DNA of 64,000 bases, taken from the NCBI RefSeq assembly GCF_005796205.1, contig NZ_VAHN01000011.1, forward strand, positions 1 to 64,000. The letters run 5' to 3'. Source of the DNA: Pseudarthrobacter sp. NamE2. GTDB taxonomy: Bacteria > Actinomycetota > Actinomycetes > Actinomycetales > Micrococcaceae. The notes under the pieces are model-generated. The model made no database searches and was not told the origin of the DNA. It saw only the letters and a program-made list of their open reading frames with translations. The first letter of the stretch is position 1. Each line of letters starts with the position of its first letter. The position numbers and the translations under genes are program-made. Positions 51,528 through 60,735 of the stretch are shown here, one piece after another.

Positions 51528-53126
51528 ATGCACAAGCACCCCCAATCACCCCGGACGCTGCGGTGGCGGTCTGCCGCCGCGGCACTGGCGGCATCCGTTG
51601 CGGCTTCGGCTTTCCTGGCCGTGCCGTCGGCGCAGGCGAACGAGCCCGCCGATCCGCCTGCCTCAGAGCAGATGCCTGCCCCCACCCCCGGGTTCCCGCT
51701 TCCCACGGAACACTCCCAGCAGGCCTTCGACCCGGCGTCGGACTTTACCGCAAAGTGGACCCGCGCCGATGCCAGCCAGATCATGGCGCAGAGCAATCCC
51801 TCTGTTGCTCCCGGCCAGAACTCCATGAGCCCCGACGTCACCATGCCGGAAATCCCCGAGGACTTCCCCGCCATGAACGAGGATGTGTGGGTCTGGGACA
51901 CCTGGTCCCTGACGGACGAGCACGCCAACCAGATCAGCTACAAGGGCTACGACGTCATCTTCTCGCTCGTCGCGGACCGCCACGCCGGGTACAACTTCGA
52001 CCAGCGCCACTGGAACGCCCGCATCGGCTTCTTTTACCGGAAGACCAACGCCGATCCGGCCAAGGACAAGTGGAACTACGGCGGACACCTCTTCGTGGAC
52101 GGCTCGTCCATCGGCAACACCGAATGGTCCGGCTCCACCCGCCTGATGCAGGGCAACCACGTCAACGTGTTCTACACCGCAACCACCTTCCACGACGTGG
52201 CTGAACGCAACGCCGGCGGCGGGGGGATTGCCCCGGACGCCGCGATCGCCAAGGCGCTGGGCAATATCCACGCCAACGAGGAGCGCGTGTGGTTCGACGG
52301 CTTCGAGCACACCAAGCTGCTGGAGCCGGACGGCAAGATGTACCAGAACAAGGAGCAGAACCCCGGCTTCGCGTTCCGCGACCCGTTCACCTTCGCCGAC
52401 CCCGCCCACCCGGGCAAGACCTTCATGGTCTTCGAGGGCAACACCGCCGGCAACCGCGGCGAGTACCGCTGCACCGAGGAGGACCTGGGCTATCGCGAGG
52501 GCGACGCCAACGCAGAGTCGCTCAACGGGGTGAACAGCAGTGGCGCCTACTACCAGACCGGAAACGTGGGCCTGGCCGTGGCGGACAACAAGGACCTGAC
52601 CAAGTGGTCCTTCCTCCCGCCGATCCTGTCCGCGAACTGCGTCAACGACCAGACTGAGCGGCCGCAGATCTTCATCCAGAACGAAAACGGCAGGAACAAG
52701 TACTACCTGTACACAATCAGCCACCAGTTCACCTACGCGGACGGCATGCGCGGCCCGGACGGAGTCTATGGCTTCGTGGGCGACGGCGTCCGTTCGGACT
52801 ACCAGCCCGTGAACAACTCGGGGTTGGCCCTTGGTTCCCCGACCGACCTCAACCTGCCGGCCAACAACCCGAGCGGGACCATCTCGGGCCAGCAGAACGG
52901 CCGCCAGTTCCAGGCCTACTCGCATTACGTGCAGCCCAATGGCCTGGTGCAGTCGTTCATCGACAACGTCAACGGCGTCCGGGGCGGGTCACTGTCACCC
53001 ACGGTGAAGATCAACTTCAAGAACGGCGTCACCCAGGTGGACCGCAGCTTCGGCCAGAACGGCCTCGGCCCGTTCGGCTACCTGCCCACCAACGTAAAGG
53101 TCGGCGGCAAAGGCCACTACAAATAA
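51528..53126 (+). CDS. Secreted levansucrase/fructosyltransferase (GH68)
   Basis: The ATG at 51528 gives 532 residues with a cleavable signal (about 1-38, ending SAQAN). The GH68 catalytic triad is present: nucleophile Asp124 in VWVWDTWSLTD, the transition-state stabiliser Asp285 in FAFRDPFTF (RDP) and the acid/base Glu377 in DQTERPQIF. Other family blocks are AGYNFDQRHWN and GNTAGNRGEY. It splits sucrose, transfers fructose to make levan or fructo-oligosaccharide, and frees glucose. A matching LacI operator links it to the alpha-glucosidase/importer cluster at 55.6-62.2 kb. Confidence 0.95.
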   Translation: MHKHPQSPRTLRWRSAAAALAASVAASAFLAVPSAQANEPADPPASEQMPAPTPGFPLPTEHSQQAFDPASDFTAKWTRADASQIMAQSNPSVAPGQNSMSPDVTMPEIPEDFPAMNEDVWVWDTWSLTDEHANQISYKGYDVIFSLVADRHAGYNFDQRHWNARIGFFYRKTNADPAKDKWNYGGHLFVDGSSIGNTEWSGSTRLMQGNHVNVFYTATTFHDVAERNAGGGGIAPDAAIAKALGNIHANEERVWFDGFEHTKLLEPDGKMYQNKEQNPGFAFRDPFTFADPAHPGKTFMVFEGNTAGNRGEYRCTEEDLGYREGDANAESLNGVNSSGAYYQTGNVGLAVADNKDLTKWSFLPPILSANCVNDQTERPQIFIQNENGRNKYYLYTISHQFTYADGMRGPDGVYGFVGDGVRSDYQPVNNSGLALGSPTDLNLPANNPSGTISGQQNGRQFQAYSHYVQPNGLVQSFIDNVNGVRGGSLSPTVKINFKNGVTQVDRSFGQNGLGPFGYLPTNVKVGGKGHYK

Positions 53127-53170
53127 ACCGCGGTTCCTGCCGTGATGCCGGTCGAGGCGCGCGGCTCCGC

Positions 53171-53207
53171 CCGGGCGGGGGTGTCCTTGGGGGACGCCCC
53201 CGCCCGG
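53171..53207. terminator. GC-rich hairpin after levansucrase
   Basis: CCGGGCGGGGGTGTCC and GGGACGCCCCCGCCCGG form a long, nearly perfect stem with a short TTGG loop. There is no T-run, so termination may need Rho. Confidence 0.55.
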
Positions 53208-53291
53208 CCCCTTCAGCCACAACGCCTCGGGGCACCAGCACATCCGGGCATGCTGGGGATAGGGTTGGATCAACAGAAGGGGGAGTGCCTG

Positions 53292-53744
53292 ATGGAATAC
53301 CAGAATCCGCAACCCGGGCAGGGCGTCCATGGCGCCGCAGCGCCTGTTCCCGGCCTTGGCCGCACCGTAATCTCCGAGACAGCCGTAGCCAAAGTGGCAG
53401 GGATAGCGGCACGCGCAGTGCCGGGTGTCTACTCCCTTGGCTCGGGTCCGTCCCGGGCGCTTGGCGCCATCCGTGACGCAGTGGGCAGCAGCACAGACCA
53501 CGCGGCGGGCGTCCATGCCGAGGTAGGCGAAACCCAGGTGGCAGTGGACATCAACCTGGTGGCAAGCTACGGAACGCCCCTCCATGCCCTCGCCAACCAG
53601 GTGCGGGCGGCTGTCTACCGGGCGGTGGAGGAACTGGTGGGACTGCAGGTCATCGAAGTGAATGTCGAAGTCACCGACGTCTATGTGCCTCCTCCCGTAA
53701 AACCATCCCCTGCAGGCACCACCGAACGGGAGGCGCTGCTGTGA
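53292..53744 (+). CDS. Asp23/Gls24 family envelope stress protein
   Basis: The ATG at 53292 follows GGGGGAG and gives 150 residues. The Asp23 domain covers about residues 25-125: GRTVISETAVAKVAGIAARAVPGV at the start, VAVDINLVASYGTPLHALANQVRAAV in the centre, and VIEVNVEVTDVYV near the end. In staphylococci such proteins are tethered to the membrane by AmaP and respond to cell-wall stress. It is the first of five coupled genes. Confidence 0.9.
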   Translation: MEYQNPQPGQGVHGAAAPVPGLGRTVISETAVAKVAGIAARAVPGVYSLGSGPSRALGAIRDAVGSSTDHAAGVHAEVGETQVAVDINLVASYGTPLHALANQVRAAVYRAVEELVGLQVIEVNVEVTDVYVPPPVKPSPAGTTEREALL

Positions 53745-53932
53745 ACCTCACTGTTGCAGGTGCCGTGATGGGCGCCTTTGTGGCTTTTATGTCCCTCCAG
53801 TTCGGCCTGTGGGGTTTCCTGGTGTCCCTGCTCTTTATAGCCATAGGTGCGCTCCTGGGCCGCGCCGCCGAGGGCAAGCTGGACCTCCGTGGGGTCCTCG
53901 ACGCCATCATCGGCCGGCGTTCCTCATCATGA
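53741..53932 (+). CDS. Small membrane protein of the Asp23 operon (DUF2273-like)
   Basis: The GTG overlaps the previous stop. The 63-residue product has two hydrophobic helices with a short basic tail (KLDLRGVLDAIIGRRS). Similar ~60-residue proteins are found next to asp23/amaP in Firmicutes and actinobacteria. Its job is probably to hold the complex at the membrane. Confidence 0.85.
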   Translation: MNLTVAGAVMGAFVAFMSLQFGLWGFLVSLLFIAIGALLGRAAEGKLDLRGVLDAIIGRRSSS

Positions 53933-54309
53933 GCACGCCCGCCCCGGCCGTGCGGGGGCAGGCATTCAGCGGCCACAACCGCATCAGCACGCAGGCGTTG
54001 ACCAGCCTGGCCAAGGCTGCGGCGGCCTCTGCCCTGGGCGTCGACCCCCAGGATGTGAGGGCAAATTGGACGGACGACGACGGCCTGCTGGCTTTGTCCC
54101 TCGTCACGCCCATCAGCATCCCGCCGCTAAGGGCGGTGGCCCTGGACCCCGGGCGGGTCCAGGCTTTCGGCGGTTCCATCTGGGAACGCACCGTCCAGGC
54201 AAAAGCCCGCATTCTTGAGACCGTCACGGAACTCAGTGGTGCCCGCCTCAGCCGCGTGGACATCAGGATCAGCGGCGCCAGTATTCATGAAGGAGGCCGG
54301 GTCCAGTGA
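53929..54309 (+). CDS. Envelope-stress operon protein, Asp23-related
   Basis: The ATG overlaps the previous stop by 4 nt; the product has 126 residues. It resembles a degenerate Asp23-like domain (LTSLAKAAAASALGVD, then VTELSGARLSRVDIRISG) with N-terminal Pro/Ala-rich extension. The next gene begins with GTG overlapping its stop. Confidence 0.75.
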   Translation: MSTPAPAVRGQAFSGHNRISTQALTSLAKAAAASALGVDPQDVRANWTDDDGLLALSLVTPISIPPLRAVALDPGRVQAFGGSIWERTVQAKARILETVTELSGARLSRVDIRISGASIHEGGRVQ

Positions 54310-54962
54310 GCAGCAGCGTGGACGCCGGGACCAAACAGTCCCGCACCAGGCAGAGCCGCCGCAGCAGCGGCCAGGGCCCGGACATGCGCCGGGTGCTGCA
54401 TCGGGAGACCCACTCGTCACGTGCGGCCGTGGCCGTGGTCGCCGCGGTCCTGGTCATAGTGCTGGCCGCGTACGGTCTCCTGGAAGCAGCAGTGCATGCC
54501 ATCGGCCAGCCCGCGTGGCTGATCGAACCGCAGGTGGCGGCGCAACGGCTTGTGGAACTCCCTGCCGGGATATCACCGCTGCTTCTGGCCGCCATAGGCG
54601 GCGTCGTGGCCATGGCCGGCCTGGTCTTCCTCCTCAACGGCATCCTGCCGGGCCGGCGTGCCCGCCACCTCCTTCCGGGAGCGGGGCTGACCGCCGCAAG
54701 TCCCGCCGTCGTCGTTGACGACGAAGTCATTGCTTCCTCCCTCGCCCGTCGTGCCCAGCTTGCGGCCAACGTGACCCCCGAGCAGGTCATGGTGGTGGTC
54801 TCCCAGCGGCAGGTACTGGTGAACGTCCGGCCCACGTCAGGAGTGCCGGTGGACGAAGGCACGGTCCTGGCCGCCATTGAAGACGAGCTCGGGCAAATGG
54901 CGCTGGAGCCGGCACCCTCAGCACGTATCAACGTGACGGCGTCAGGAGTGGTGGGCGCATGA
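54306..54962 (+). CDS. Two-helix membrane protein of the Asp23 operon
   Basis: The 218-residue product has a basic N-terminus (about 1-40), two membrane helices (about 42-65 and 92-115) and a C-terminal soluble domain of about 100 residues. The layout and position match actinobacterial DUF6286-type proteins in asp23 operons. Function unknown; it probably anchors the Asp23-like proteins. Confidence 0.8.
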   Translation: MSSSVDAGTKQSRTRQSRRSSGQGPDMRRVLHRETHSSRAAVAVVAAVLVIVLAAYGLLEAAVHAIGQPAWLIEPQVAAQRLVELPAGISPLLLAAIGGVVAMAGLVFLLNGILPGRRARHLLPGAGLTAASPAVVVDDEVIASSLARRAQLAANVTPEQVMVVVSQRQVLVNVRPTSGVPVDEGTVLAAIEDELGQMALEPAPSARINVTASGVVGA

Positions 54963-55570
54963 ACAGCACCCCAAGCCTCCTGAACCGCATCCTGCTCACG
55001 CTGCTGGGACTGGTGCTCCTGGCTGCCGGTCTCCTGCTGGTCCTCCTGGCAACCGCGCCGGCGGTCGCGAACTGGTGGCAATCCTGGTCCCCGGGAGTGT
55101 GGGCCGGGATCAACCAGGCCTTCAACGCCACCAGGTTCCCGGGACGGGGCGAAAGCTGGCTTTGGATTCTGGTGGCGCTGGCCCTGTTGCTGCTGATTGG
55201 GCTCATGGTGGCCTGGATCGCCCAGCAGGGCAAAGGCCGGGACAACCTGCTGGCCGCCGAGTACGATCCCGGCGAGGTTCCCGGCGATGTGCGGGTTGGC
55301 GGGGGAGTGGCGGAGCAGGCTTTGAAGCACGCACTCGCCGGGCGCCCGGACCTGGCCGGGGCAAGCGTTACCACGTACAGCGTCAAGGGCTCGCCCGCCC
55401 TGAAGGTACGGCTCCTGCCGCGGCAGGGGGTGGCACCCCACCTGCTGGCTGCCGAGGTTTCCGGACTGCTGTCCGCCCTTGAAGCGGTGGTGGGCAGGGA
55501 AACCCCGGTGCTCATCCACATCGCTGCCGGAGCGCGGACGCGCTTCGGCAGGGCCGAGCGCGTCCGCTGA
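54959..55570 (+). CDS. AmaP-like alkaline-shock membrane anchor protein
   Basis: The 203-residue protein has two membrane helices (about 12-35 and 68-90) and a C-terminal cytoplasmic domain. The two-helix hairpin plus a soluble domain is the AmaP layout. It ends the operon, and its 3' end converges with the GH13 gene, leaving 4 bp. The individual homology is weak; the call relies on operon context. Confidence 0.75.
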   Translation: MNSTPSLLNRILLTLLGLVLLAAGLLLVLLATAPAVANWWQSWSPGVWAGINQAFNATRFPGRGESWLWILVALALLLLIGLMVAWIAQQGKGRDNLLAAEYDPGEVPGDVRVGGGVAEQALKHALAGRPDLAGASVTTYSVKGSPALKVRLLPRQGVAPHLLAAEVSGLLSALEAVVGRETPVLIHIAAGARTRFGRAERVR

Positions 55571-55574
55571 CACG

Positions 55575-57374
55575 TCACTCCCGGCGCAGGTAAACGGCCG
55601 AATCCACCGGAACTTCGCGTACAGTTGCCAGCTCCCCGGCGGGAACGGGGCCGCTGGCCAACACCACTGTGTACCCTTCCGGAACCGGCGCGGACGCAAA
55701 GCCCATGTTGGCAACAACCAGGACGTCCCCGTTCTGGAATGCCAGCAGCCCGCTCTCCGGCGCGTTGATTTCCGCCCACTCCAGGCTGCCGCGGCCCAGA
55801 TTCTGTTCGGCGCGGAAAGCAAGGGCAGCACGGTACAGCTCGAGGGTTGATCCCTCCTCGCCGTCCTGAACGTCGGCGGCGAGGGGACCGAAGCTTTCGG
55901 GCTGGGGAAGCCACGGCTGTGCGCTCCCGTTGCCCGCGGTCCCGAACCCGTAGCCCGGCAGCTTCGCGGCCCAGGGCAGCGGAACACGGCAGCCGTCGCG
56001 TCCTGTTTCGGCGCCCTGCGTGCGGAAGAAGGTGGGGTCCTGGCGGGCGTCTGCCGGGAGCGTAGTGTGCTCCGGCAAACCGAGTTCCTCGCCCTGGTAC
56101 AGGTACGCTGAGCCAGGCAGCGCCAATGACACGAGGGTGGCAGCACGGGCGCGGGCCAGTCCCAGTGCTGCGTCCGGCTGTTCATCGTCCGCCGCAATGC
56201 CTTTCGGGAACGTGGTGGGATCGGAGAGCCCGAACCGGGTGGTATGCCGGACGGTGTCATGGTTGCTCAGCACCCACGTGCAGGGCGCGCCCACGGAGGC
56301 CGCCGCTGCCAGGGAGGCGTCGATGGCCTCTGCCATGCGCTCGGCGTTCCATCCCGCCAGCAGGAAATCGAAGTTGAAGGCCTGCTGCATCTCGTCGGGC
56401 CGGACATAGCGGGCCAGCCGTTCTGCCGGTTCCACCCACGCCTCGGCCACCATCATCCTGTCGCTGCCGTATTCGGCCAGGACCCGGTGCCAGTCACGGT
56501 AGATATCGTGGACACCGTCCTGGTCAAAGAAGGGCGACGGTGGGTAGACCGGCGACACCGCACGGTGCGGTTCCTCGGCGTCGGTATGGGCGCCCGGGGC
56601 GTCACCGGGCGGGGCGGGCTCCCTTGGCACGGCCGATGTCCCCTCCACCATGGCTGCTGCGCCGTCCCAATCGGGAAGGCCCTTTTCCTTGACCATGCCG
56701 TGCGCCACATCCACCCGGAAACCGTCCACGCCCCGGTCAAGCCAGAAGCGCAGCACGGAGCGCATCTCCTCATGGACCTCGGGGTTTTCCCAGTTGAGGT
56801 CGGGCTGCTTGGTGTCGAACAGGTGGAGGTACCACTCGCCCGGTGAACCGTCCGCCTCCGTCACCCGGCTCCAGGCGGGACCGCCGAAGATCGACTTCCA
56901 GTTGTTGGGTGGCCTGTTGCCGTCGCCGGAGCCGGGAACCGAGTCCTTGCCGGAGCGGAAGATGTACCTGTCGCGGGCGCGCGAGCCCGGTTCCGCCGCC
57001 AGCGCTTCCTGGAACCACACATGTTCGTCCGAGGTGTGGTTGGGCACGAGGTCCACGATCACCTTCAGCCCCCGGCGGTGAGCCTCCAGCAACATCGCGT
57101 CGAAATCCGCCAAAGAGCCAAAGAGCGGGTCCACCTGGCGGTAGTCCGCAACGTCGTACCCGCCATCGGCCTGGGGCGATTTATAGAACGGCGACAACCA
57201 GATTGCGTTAACGCCCAACTTCTCAAGGTAGGGCAGGCGGTCCATAATGCCCCGGAGATCGCCCATCCCGTCACCGTTCCCGTCCGCAAAGGAACGCGGG
57301 TAGATCTGGTACACAACGGCATCGGCCCACCATTGAGGGGGTTGGCCGGAAACCGGAAAGGTCTGCTTGGACAT
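55575..57374 (-). CDS. GH13 alpha-glucosidase (oligo-1,6-glucosidase/sucrose-type)
   Basis: This 599-residue enzyme has the GH13 catalytic residues: nucleophile Asp222 in DGFRVDVAHG, acid/base Glu311 in MMVAEAWVEP and Asp373 in VLSNHDTVRH. Region I is in DLVPNHTSDEH, and the N-terminal WWADAVVYQIYPRSFADGNGDGMGDL is typical of the GH13_23/30 alpha-glucosidase group. It is cytoplasmic and cleaves terminal alpha-glucose from maltose-, isomaltose- or sucrose-like sugars. It is divergent from the sugar importer and shares the LacI operator region with it. Confidence 0.93.
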   Translation of the reverse strand: MSKQTFPVSGQPPQWWADAVVYQIYPRSFADGNGDGMGDLRGIMDRLPYLEKLGVNAIWLSPFYKSPQADGGYDVADYRQVDPLFGSLADFDAMLLEAHRRGLKVIVDLVPNHTSDEHVWFQEALAAEPGSRARDRYIFRSGKDSVPGSGDGNRPPNNWKSIFGGPAWSRVTEADGSPGEWYLHLFDTKQPDLNWENPEVHEEMRSVLRFWLDRGVDGFRVDVAHGMVKEKGLPDWDGAAAMVEGTSAVPREPAPPGDAPGAHTDAEEPHRAVSPVYPPSPFFDQDGVHDIYRDWHRVLAEYGSDRMMVAEAWVEPAERLARYVRPDEMQQAFNFDFLLAGWNAERMAEAIDASLAAAASVGAPCTWVLSNHDTVRHTTRFGLSDPTTFPKGIAADDEQPDAALGLARARAATLVSLALPGSAYLYQGEELGLPEHTTLPADARQDPTFFRTQGAETGRDGCRVPLPWAAKLPGYGFGTAGNGSAQPWLPQPESFGPLAADVQDGEEGSTLELYRAALAFRAEQNLGRGSLEWAEINAPESGLLAFQNGDVLVVANMGFASAPVPEGYTVVLASGPVPAGELATVREVPVDSAVYLRRE

Positions 57375-57401
57375 TTGGTTCCCCTGAGATAACTTTTTGA
57401 T

Positions 57402-57415
57402 GTAAACGCTTGCAC
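57402..57415. promoter_or_regulatory. LacI-family operator between glucosidase and importer
   Basis: GTAAACGCTTGCAC differs at one position from the site upstream of levansucrase (51259-51272). It lies 28 bp upstream of the GH13 start, in the divergent region. A related half-site GCAAGCGC occurs at 57465-57472, closer to the importer gene. Confidence 0.55.
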
Positions 57416-57513
57416 CGAACGCAGCAACCTTACTAGTGTGACAGTCACCACATCAACCTCACTAGCAAGCGCACTGTCGACTTACTTGTTACTCAGCGAG
57501 GAGCTTCAAGCTA

Positions 57514-58803
57514 ATGAAAACCCCTAGATTCCTATTTCCGGCAGCCACTGCCGGCATCCTTGCCCTGACGCTGACCGCCTGTGGCGGCGGCGGAGGCGGC
57601 GGGACCACGGGCGGCGGGAGCGACGCCGAGGCAAACCTCGATGGCCGGGGTCCCATTACGTACGTGCAGGGCAAGGACAACAACAACGTGGTGCGTCCGC
57701 TGATCGAAAAGTGGAACGCCGAGCACCCGGACGAGAAGGTCACCTTCAAGGAGCAGACCGACCAGGCCGACCAGCAGCACGATGACCTGGTCCAGCGTTT
57801 CCAGGCCAAGAGCACCGACTATGACGTGGTGAGTGTCGACGTGGTCTGGACGGCGGAATTCGCCGCAAAGGGCTGGCTGCAGCCGCTCAAGGACAAGATG
57901 GCGATCGATACCAACGGCATGCTTGAGGCGCCCGTCGAGTCGGCCTCCTACAAGGGCACGTTGTACGCCGCTCCCAAGGACTCGGACGGCGGCATCCTCT
58001 ACTACCGCAAGGATCTGGTCCCCGAGCCCCCCAAGACGTGGGACGAAATGATGGAGATGTGCTCCATTGCCAAGGAAAACAACATCGGCTGCTACGCAGG
58101 CCAGTTCAAGCAGTACGAAGGCCTGACAGTGAACGCTTCCGAGGCCATCAACTCCGCAGGCGGATCCGTGCTGGACGACGAGGGCAAGCCGAGCCTGAAC
58201 ACCCCGGAGGCCGAGGAGGGCCTGAACAACCTGGTGGAGGCTTTCGCGAACGGCAACATCCCCGCAGAGGCCATCACCTACCAGGAAGAGGAAAGCCGCC
58301 GCGCCTTCCAGGAAGGCAAGCTGCTGTTCCACCGCAACTGGCCCTACATCTACAGCCTGATCAGCACTGAAGGTTCCTCGCAGGTGAAGGACAAGTTCGG
58401 CATGGCGCCACTGCCGGGCAAGGATGGACCCGGTGCTTCTTCCCTCGGCGGCCACAGTGCGGCCATCAGCGTCTACTCCAAGAACAAGGCGACAGCCCTG
58501 GACTTCATCAAGTTCCTCACCAGTGAGGAACAGCAGAAATTCTTTGCAAACCAGGCGTCCCTCGCCCCCGTCCTGAGCTCCCTGTACGAGGACCAGGAAC
58601 TGGTCTCCAAGCTGCCGTACCTCACCGTGCTGCAGGAGTCGATCGCCAATGCAGTTCCGCGTCCTGTCACCCCGTTCTACCCGGCGGTCACCCAGGCCAT
58701 CCAGGAGAACTCGTACGCGGCGCTGAAGGGCGAAAAGAGCGCCAAGCAGGCTCTTGAAGACATGCAGAAGTCCATCGAGTCGGCCGGCGCAGGATCGCAG
58801 TAA
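57514..58803 (+). CDS. Sugar ABC transporter substrate-binding lipoprotein
   Basis: The ATG lies after GAGGAGC. The 429-residue protein has a lipobox (LTLTAC, Cys23) followed by a Gly-rich linker and a family-1 solute-binding fold. Typical blocks are DYDVVSVDVVWTAEFAAKGWLQPL, GGILYYRKDLVPEPPKTWDEMMEM and AISVYSKNKATALDFIKFLTSEEQQ. It is most similar in plan to trehalose/maltose-binding proteins. It captures an alpha-glucoside outside the cell for the two permeases that follow. Confidence 0.93.
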   Translation: MKTPRFLFPAATAGILALTLTACGGGGGGGTTGGGSDAEANLDGRGPITYVQGKDNNNVVRPLIEKWNAEHPDEKVTFKEQTDQADQQHDDLVQRFQAKSTDYDVVSVDVVWTAEFAAKGWLQPLKDKMAIDTNGMLEAPVESASYKGTLYAAPKDSDGGILYYRKDLVPEPPKTWDEMMEMCSIAKENNIGCYAGQFKQYEGLTVNASEAINSAGGSVLDDEGKPSLNTPEAEEGLNNLVEAFANGNIPAEAITYQEEESRRAFQEGKLLFHRNWPYIYSLISTEGSSQVKDKFGMAPLPGKDGPGASSLGGHSAAISVYSKNKATALDFIKFLTSEEQQKFFANQASLAPVLSSLYEDQELVSKLPYLTVLQESIANAVPRPVTPFYPAVTQAIQENSYAALKGEKSAKQALEDMQKSIESAGAGSQ

Positions 58804-58807
58804 GGCC

Positions 58808-59842
58808 ATGGCAACCGAATTGGGCCCGACGCCGGTCAAGCCGGCGTCGGGCGCCCCCGCCGTTCATCACGGCCCCAAGGGCGTAGGTGAAGACAACAGG
58901 ATCCTCAGCCAGGGCAAGTGGGCATCCTGGCTGCTGGCTCCCACCATCATCGCCTTGGGCGTCGTGATCGTTTACCCGATCATCAGTGCTATTGTGATGT
59001 CCTTCCAGAAGGACGCCGGGCTGGACCCGGCAACCGGCCTGTTCACTGCAGGCGGGCCCGCGGGTATCCAGAACTATGTCAACTGGCTGGGCCAGCAGTG
59101 TGCAGCTCCCGGTGGCGGCACGGTGGCTTGTCCGCCCGGCACCTTGGGCGGCCAGTTCTGGTCAGCAACCGGAACGACCTTCCTGTTCACCGTTATCACA
59201 GTGGCGCTGGAAACCGTCCTTGGTTTCTGGATGGCCATGATCATGGCACGAAGCTTCAAAGGCCGCGGCCTGGTGCGGGCAGCGGTGCTGGTTCCGTGGG
59301 CCATCCCCACTGCTGTCACGGCCCAGCTGTGGCTCTTCATGTTCGACTTCAATGGCATCATCAACAAAGTGTTCAGCGCGTCCATCCTGTGGACCGGCAG
59401 CGAATGGCCGGCCAAGTGGGCGGTCATCATCGCCGACACCTGGAAGACCACGCCGTTTATGGCGCTGTTGATCCTTGCCGGCCTGCAGATGATTCCTGCC
59501 GAGGTTTATGAGGCGTCCAAGGTGGACGGCGCCAGCGCCTGGCAGCGGTTCCGCCTGATCACGCTGCCGCTGGTGAAGCCGGCACTCATGGTGGCCATCC
59601 TGTTCCGAACCTTGGACGCGCTCAGGATGTTCGATCTTCCGTACATCCTCACCGGCGGCGCGAACAACACAACTACGCTGTCCATCCTGGTGATCAATCA
59701 GATCCGGCAAGGCTTCAATTCAGCCGCCGCGCTGTCCACCATCACGTTCCTGATCATCTTCCTGGTGGCGTTCATCTTTGTCCGCTTCCTTGGGGCAAAC
59801 GTGGTGGAACAGAGCGGGGCAACCGGTAAGGGGAAGAAATGA
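58808..59842 (+). CDS. Sugar ABC transporter permease (MalF/ThuF-like)
   Basis: The ATG at 58808 gives 344 residues, with six membrane helices. The EAA loop is EVYEASKVDGASAWQRFRLITLPLVKPAL. The start is only 4 nt after the binding-protein stop. It pairs with the following permease (4-nt overlap). The ATPase (MsiK/UgpC type) is not in the window and is usually shared. Confidence 0.92.
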   Translation: MATELGPTPVKPASGAPAVHHGPKGVGEDNRILSQGKWASWLLAPTIIALGVVIVYPIISAIVMSFQKDAGLDPATGLFTAGGPAGIQNYVNWLGQQCAAPGGGTVACPPGTLGGQFWSATGTTFLFTVITVALETVLGFWMAMIMARSFKGRGLVRAAVLVPWAIPTAVTAQLWLFMFDFNGIINKVFSASILWTGSEWPAKWAVIIADTWKTTPFMALLILAGLQMIPAEVYEASKVDGASAWQRFRLITLPLVKPALMVAILFRTLDALRMFDLPYILTGGANNTTTLSILVINQIRQGFNSAAALSTITFLIIFLVAFIFVRFLGANVVEQSGATGKGKK

Positions 59843-60735
59843 CAACTGCAACTGCTTCCTCCAGCGTTGGTGCCGGGCAGGGCACTGCAAGCAGGGCATC
59901 GCAGAGCCGGGAACAATGGGCAAGCGTCCGCACGTACATCAGTGCGGCCGTCATCCTGATCTGGTGCCTGGCCCCGGCGTACTGGATGGTGGTGACCGCG
60001 TTCCGCCAAGTGGGCTTCACCTACGACACCACGCCGTGGCCCACCCACGTGACCCTGGACAACTTCCTCACCGCGTTCGATACCTCGTTCGGCAACCGGT
60101 TCGGCCAGGCCCTGCTGAACAGCATCATCATTGGTGTCACGGTGACGGTGATCTCGCTGATCATCGGTGTCTTCGCGGCCTACGCCCTGGCCCGGCTGAA
60201 CTTCCGGTTCAAGTACCTGGTGCTGGGCTTCATCCTGGGCGCTTCCATGTTCCCGGGCGTTGCCCTCATCACCCCGCTGTTCCAGCTGTTCACCAACATC
60301 GGCTGGATGGGCACCTACCAGGCGCTGATCATCCCGAACATTTCGTTCGTGCTGCCGCTGACCGTCTACACCCTGACGTCCTTCTTCCGCGAGATGCCGT
60401 GGGAACTTGAAGAATCAGCCCGTGTGGACGGCTGCACCCAGGGGCAGGCTTTCCGGAAGGTCATCATGCCGCTTGCCGCTCCGGCAATCTTCACCACGGC
60501 AATCCTGGCGTTCATCTCCTCGTGGAACGAGTTCCTGATCGCCAGCCAGCTGTCCAACGAGGCCACCCAGCCGGTCACGGTTGCGATCGCCAGCTTCGCC
60601 GGTGCGCAACCCAACCAGATCCCGTACACCGCCATCATGGCCGCGGGCACCATCGTCACCATTCCGCTGGTGATCCTGGTGCTCGTCTTCCAGCGCAAGA
60701 TTGTGGCCGGCCTGACAGCCGGTGCAGTCAAGTGA
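59839..60735 (+). CDS. Sugar ABC transporter permease (MalG/ThuG-like)
   Basis: The 298-residue protein has six membrane helices and the EAA loop EESARVDGCTQGQAFRKVIMPLAAPAI. Family C-terminus VLVFQRKIVAGLTAGAVK is the usual end of MalG-type permeases. Its ATG overlaps the previous stop and its stop overlaps the next GTG. Confidence 0.93.
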   Translation: MTTATASSSVGAGQGTASRASQSREQWASVRTYISAAVILIWCLAPAYWMVVTAFRQVGFTYDTTPWPTHVTLDNFLTAFDTSFGNRFGQALLNSIIIGVTVTVISLIIGVFAAYALARLNFRFKYLVLGFILGASMFPGVALITPLFQLFTNIGWMGTYQALIIPNISFVLPLTVYTLTSFFREMPWELEESARVDGCTQGQAFRKVIMPLAAPAIFTTAILAFISSWNEFLIASQLSNEATQPVTVAIASFAGAQPNQIPYTAIMAAGTIVTIPLVILVLVFQRKIVAGLTAGAVK

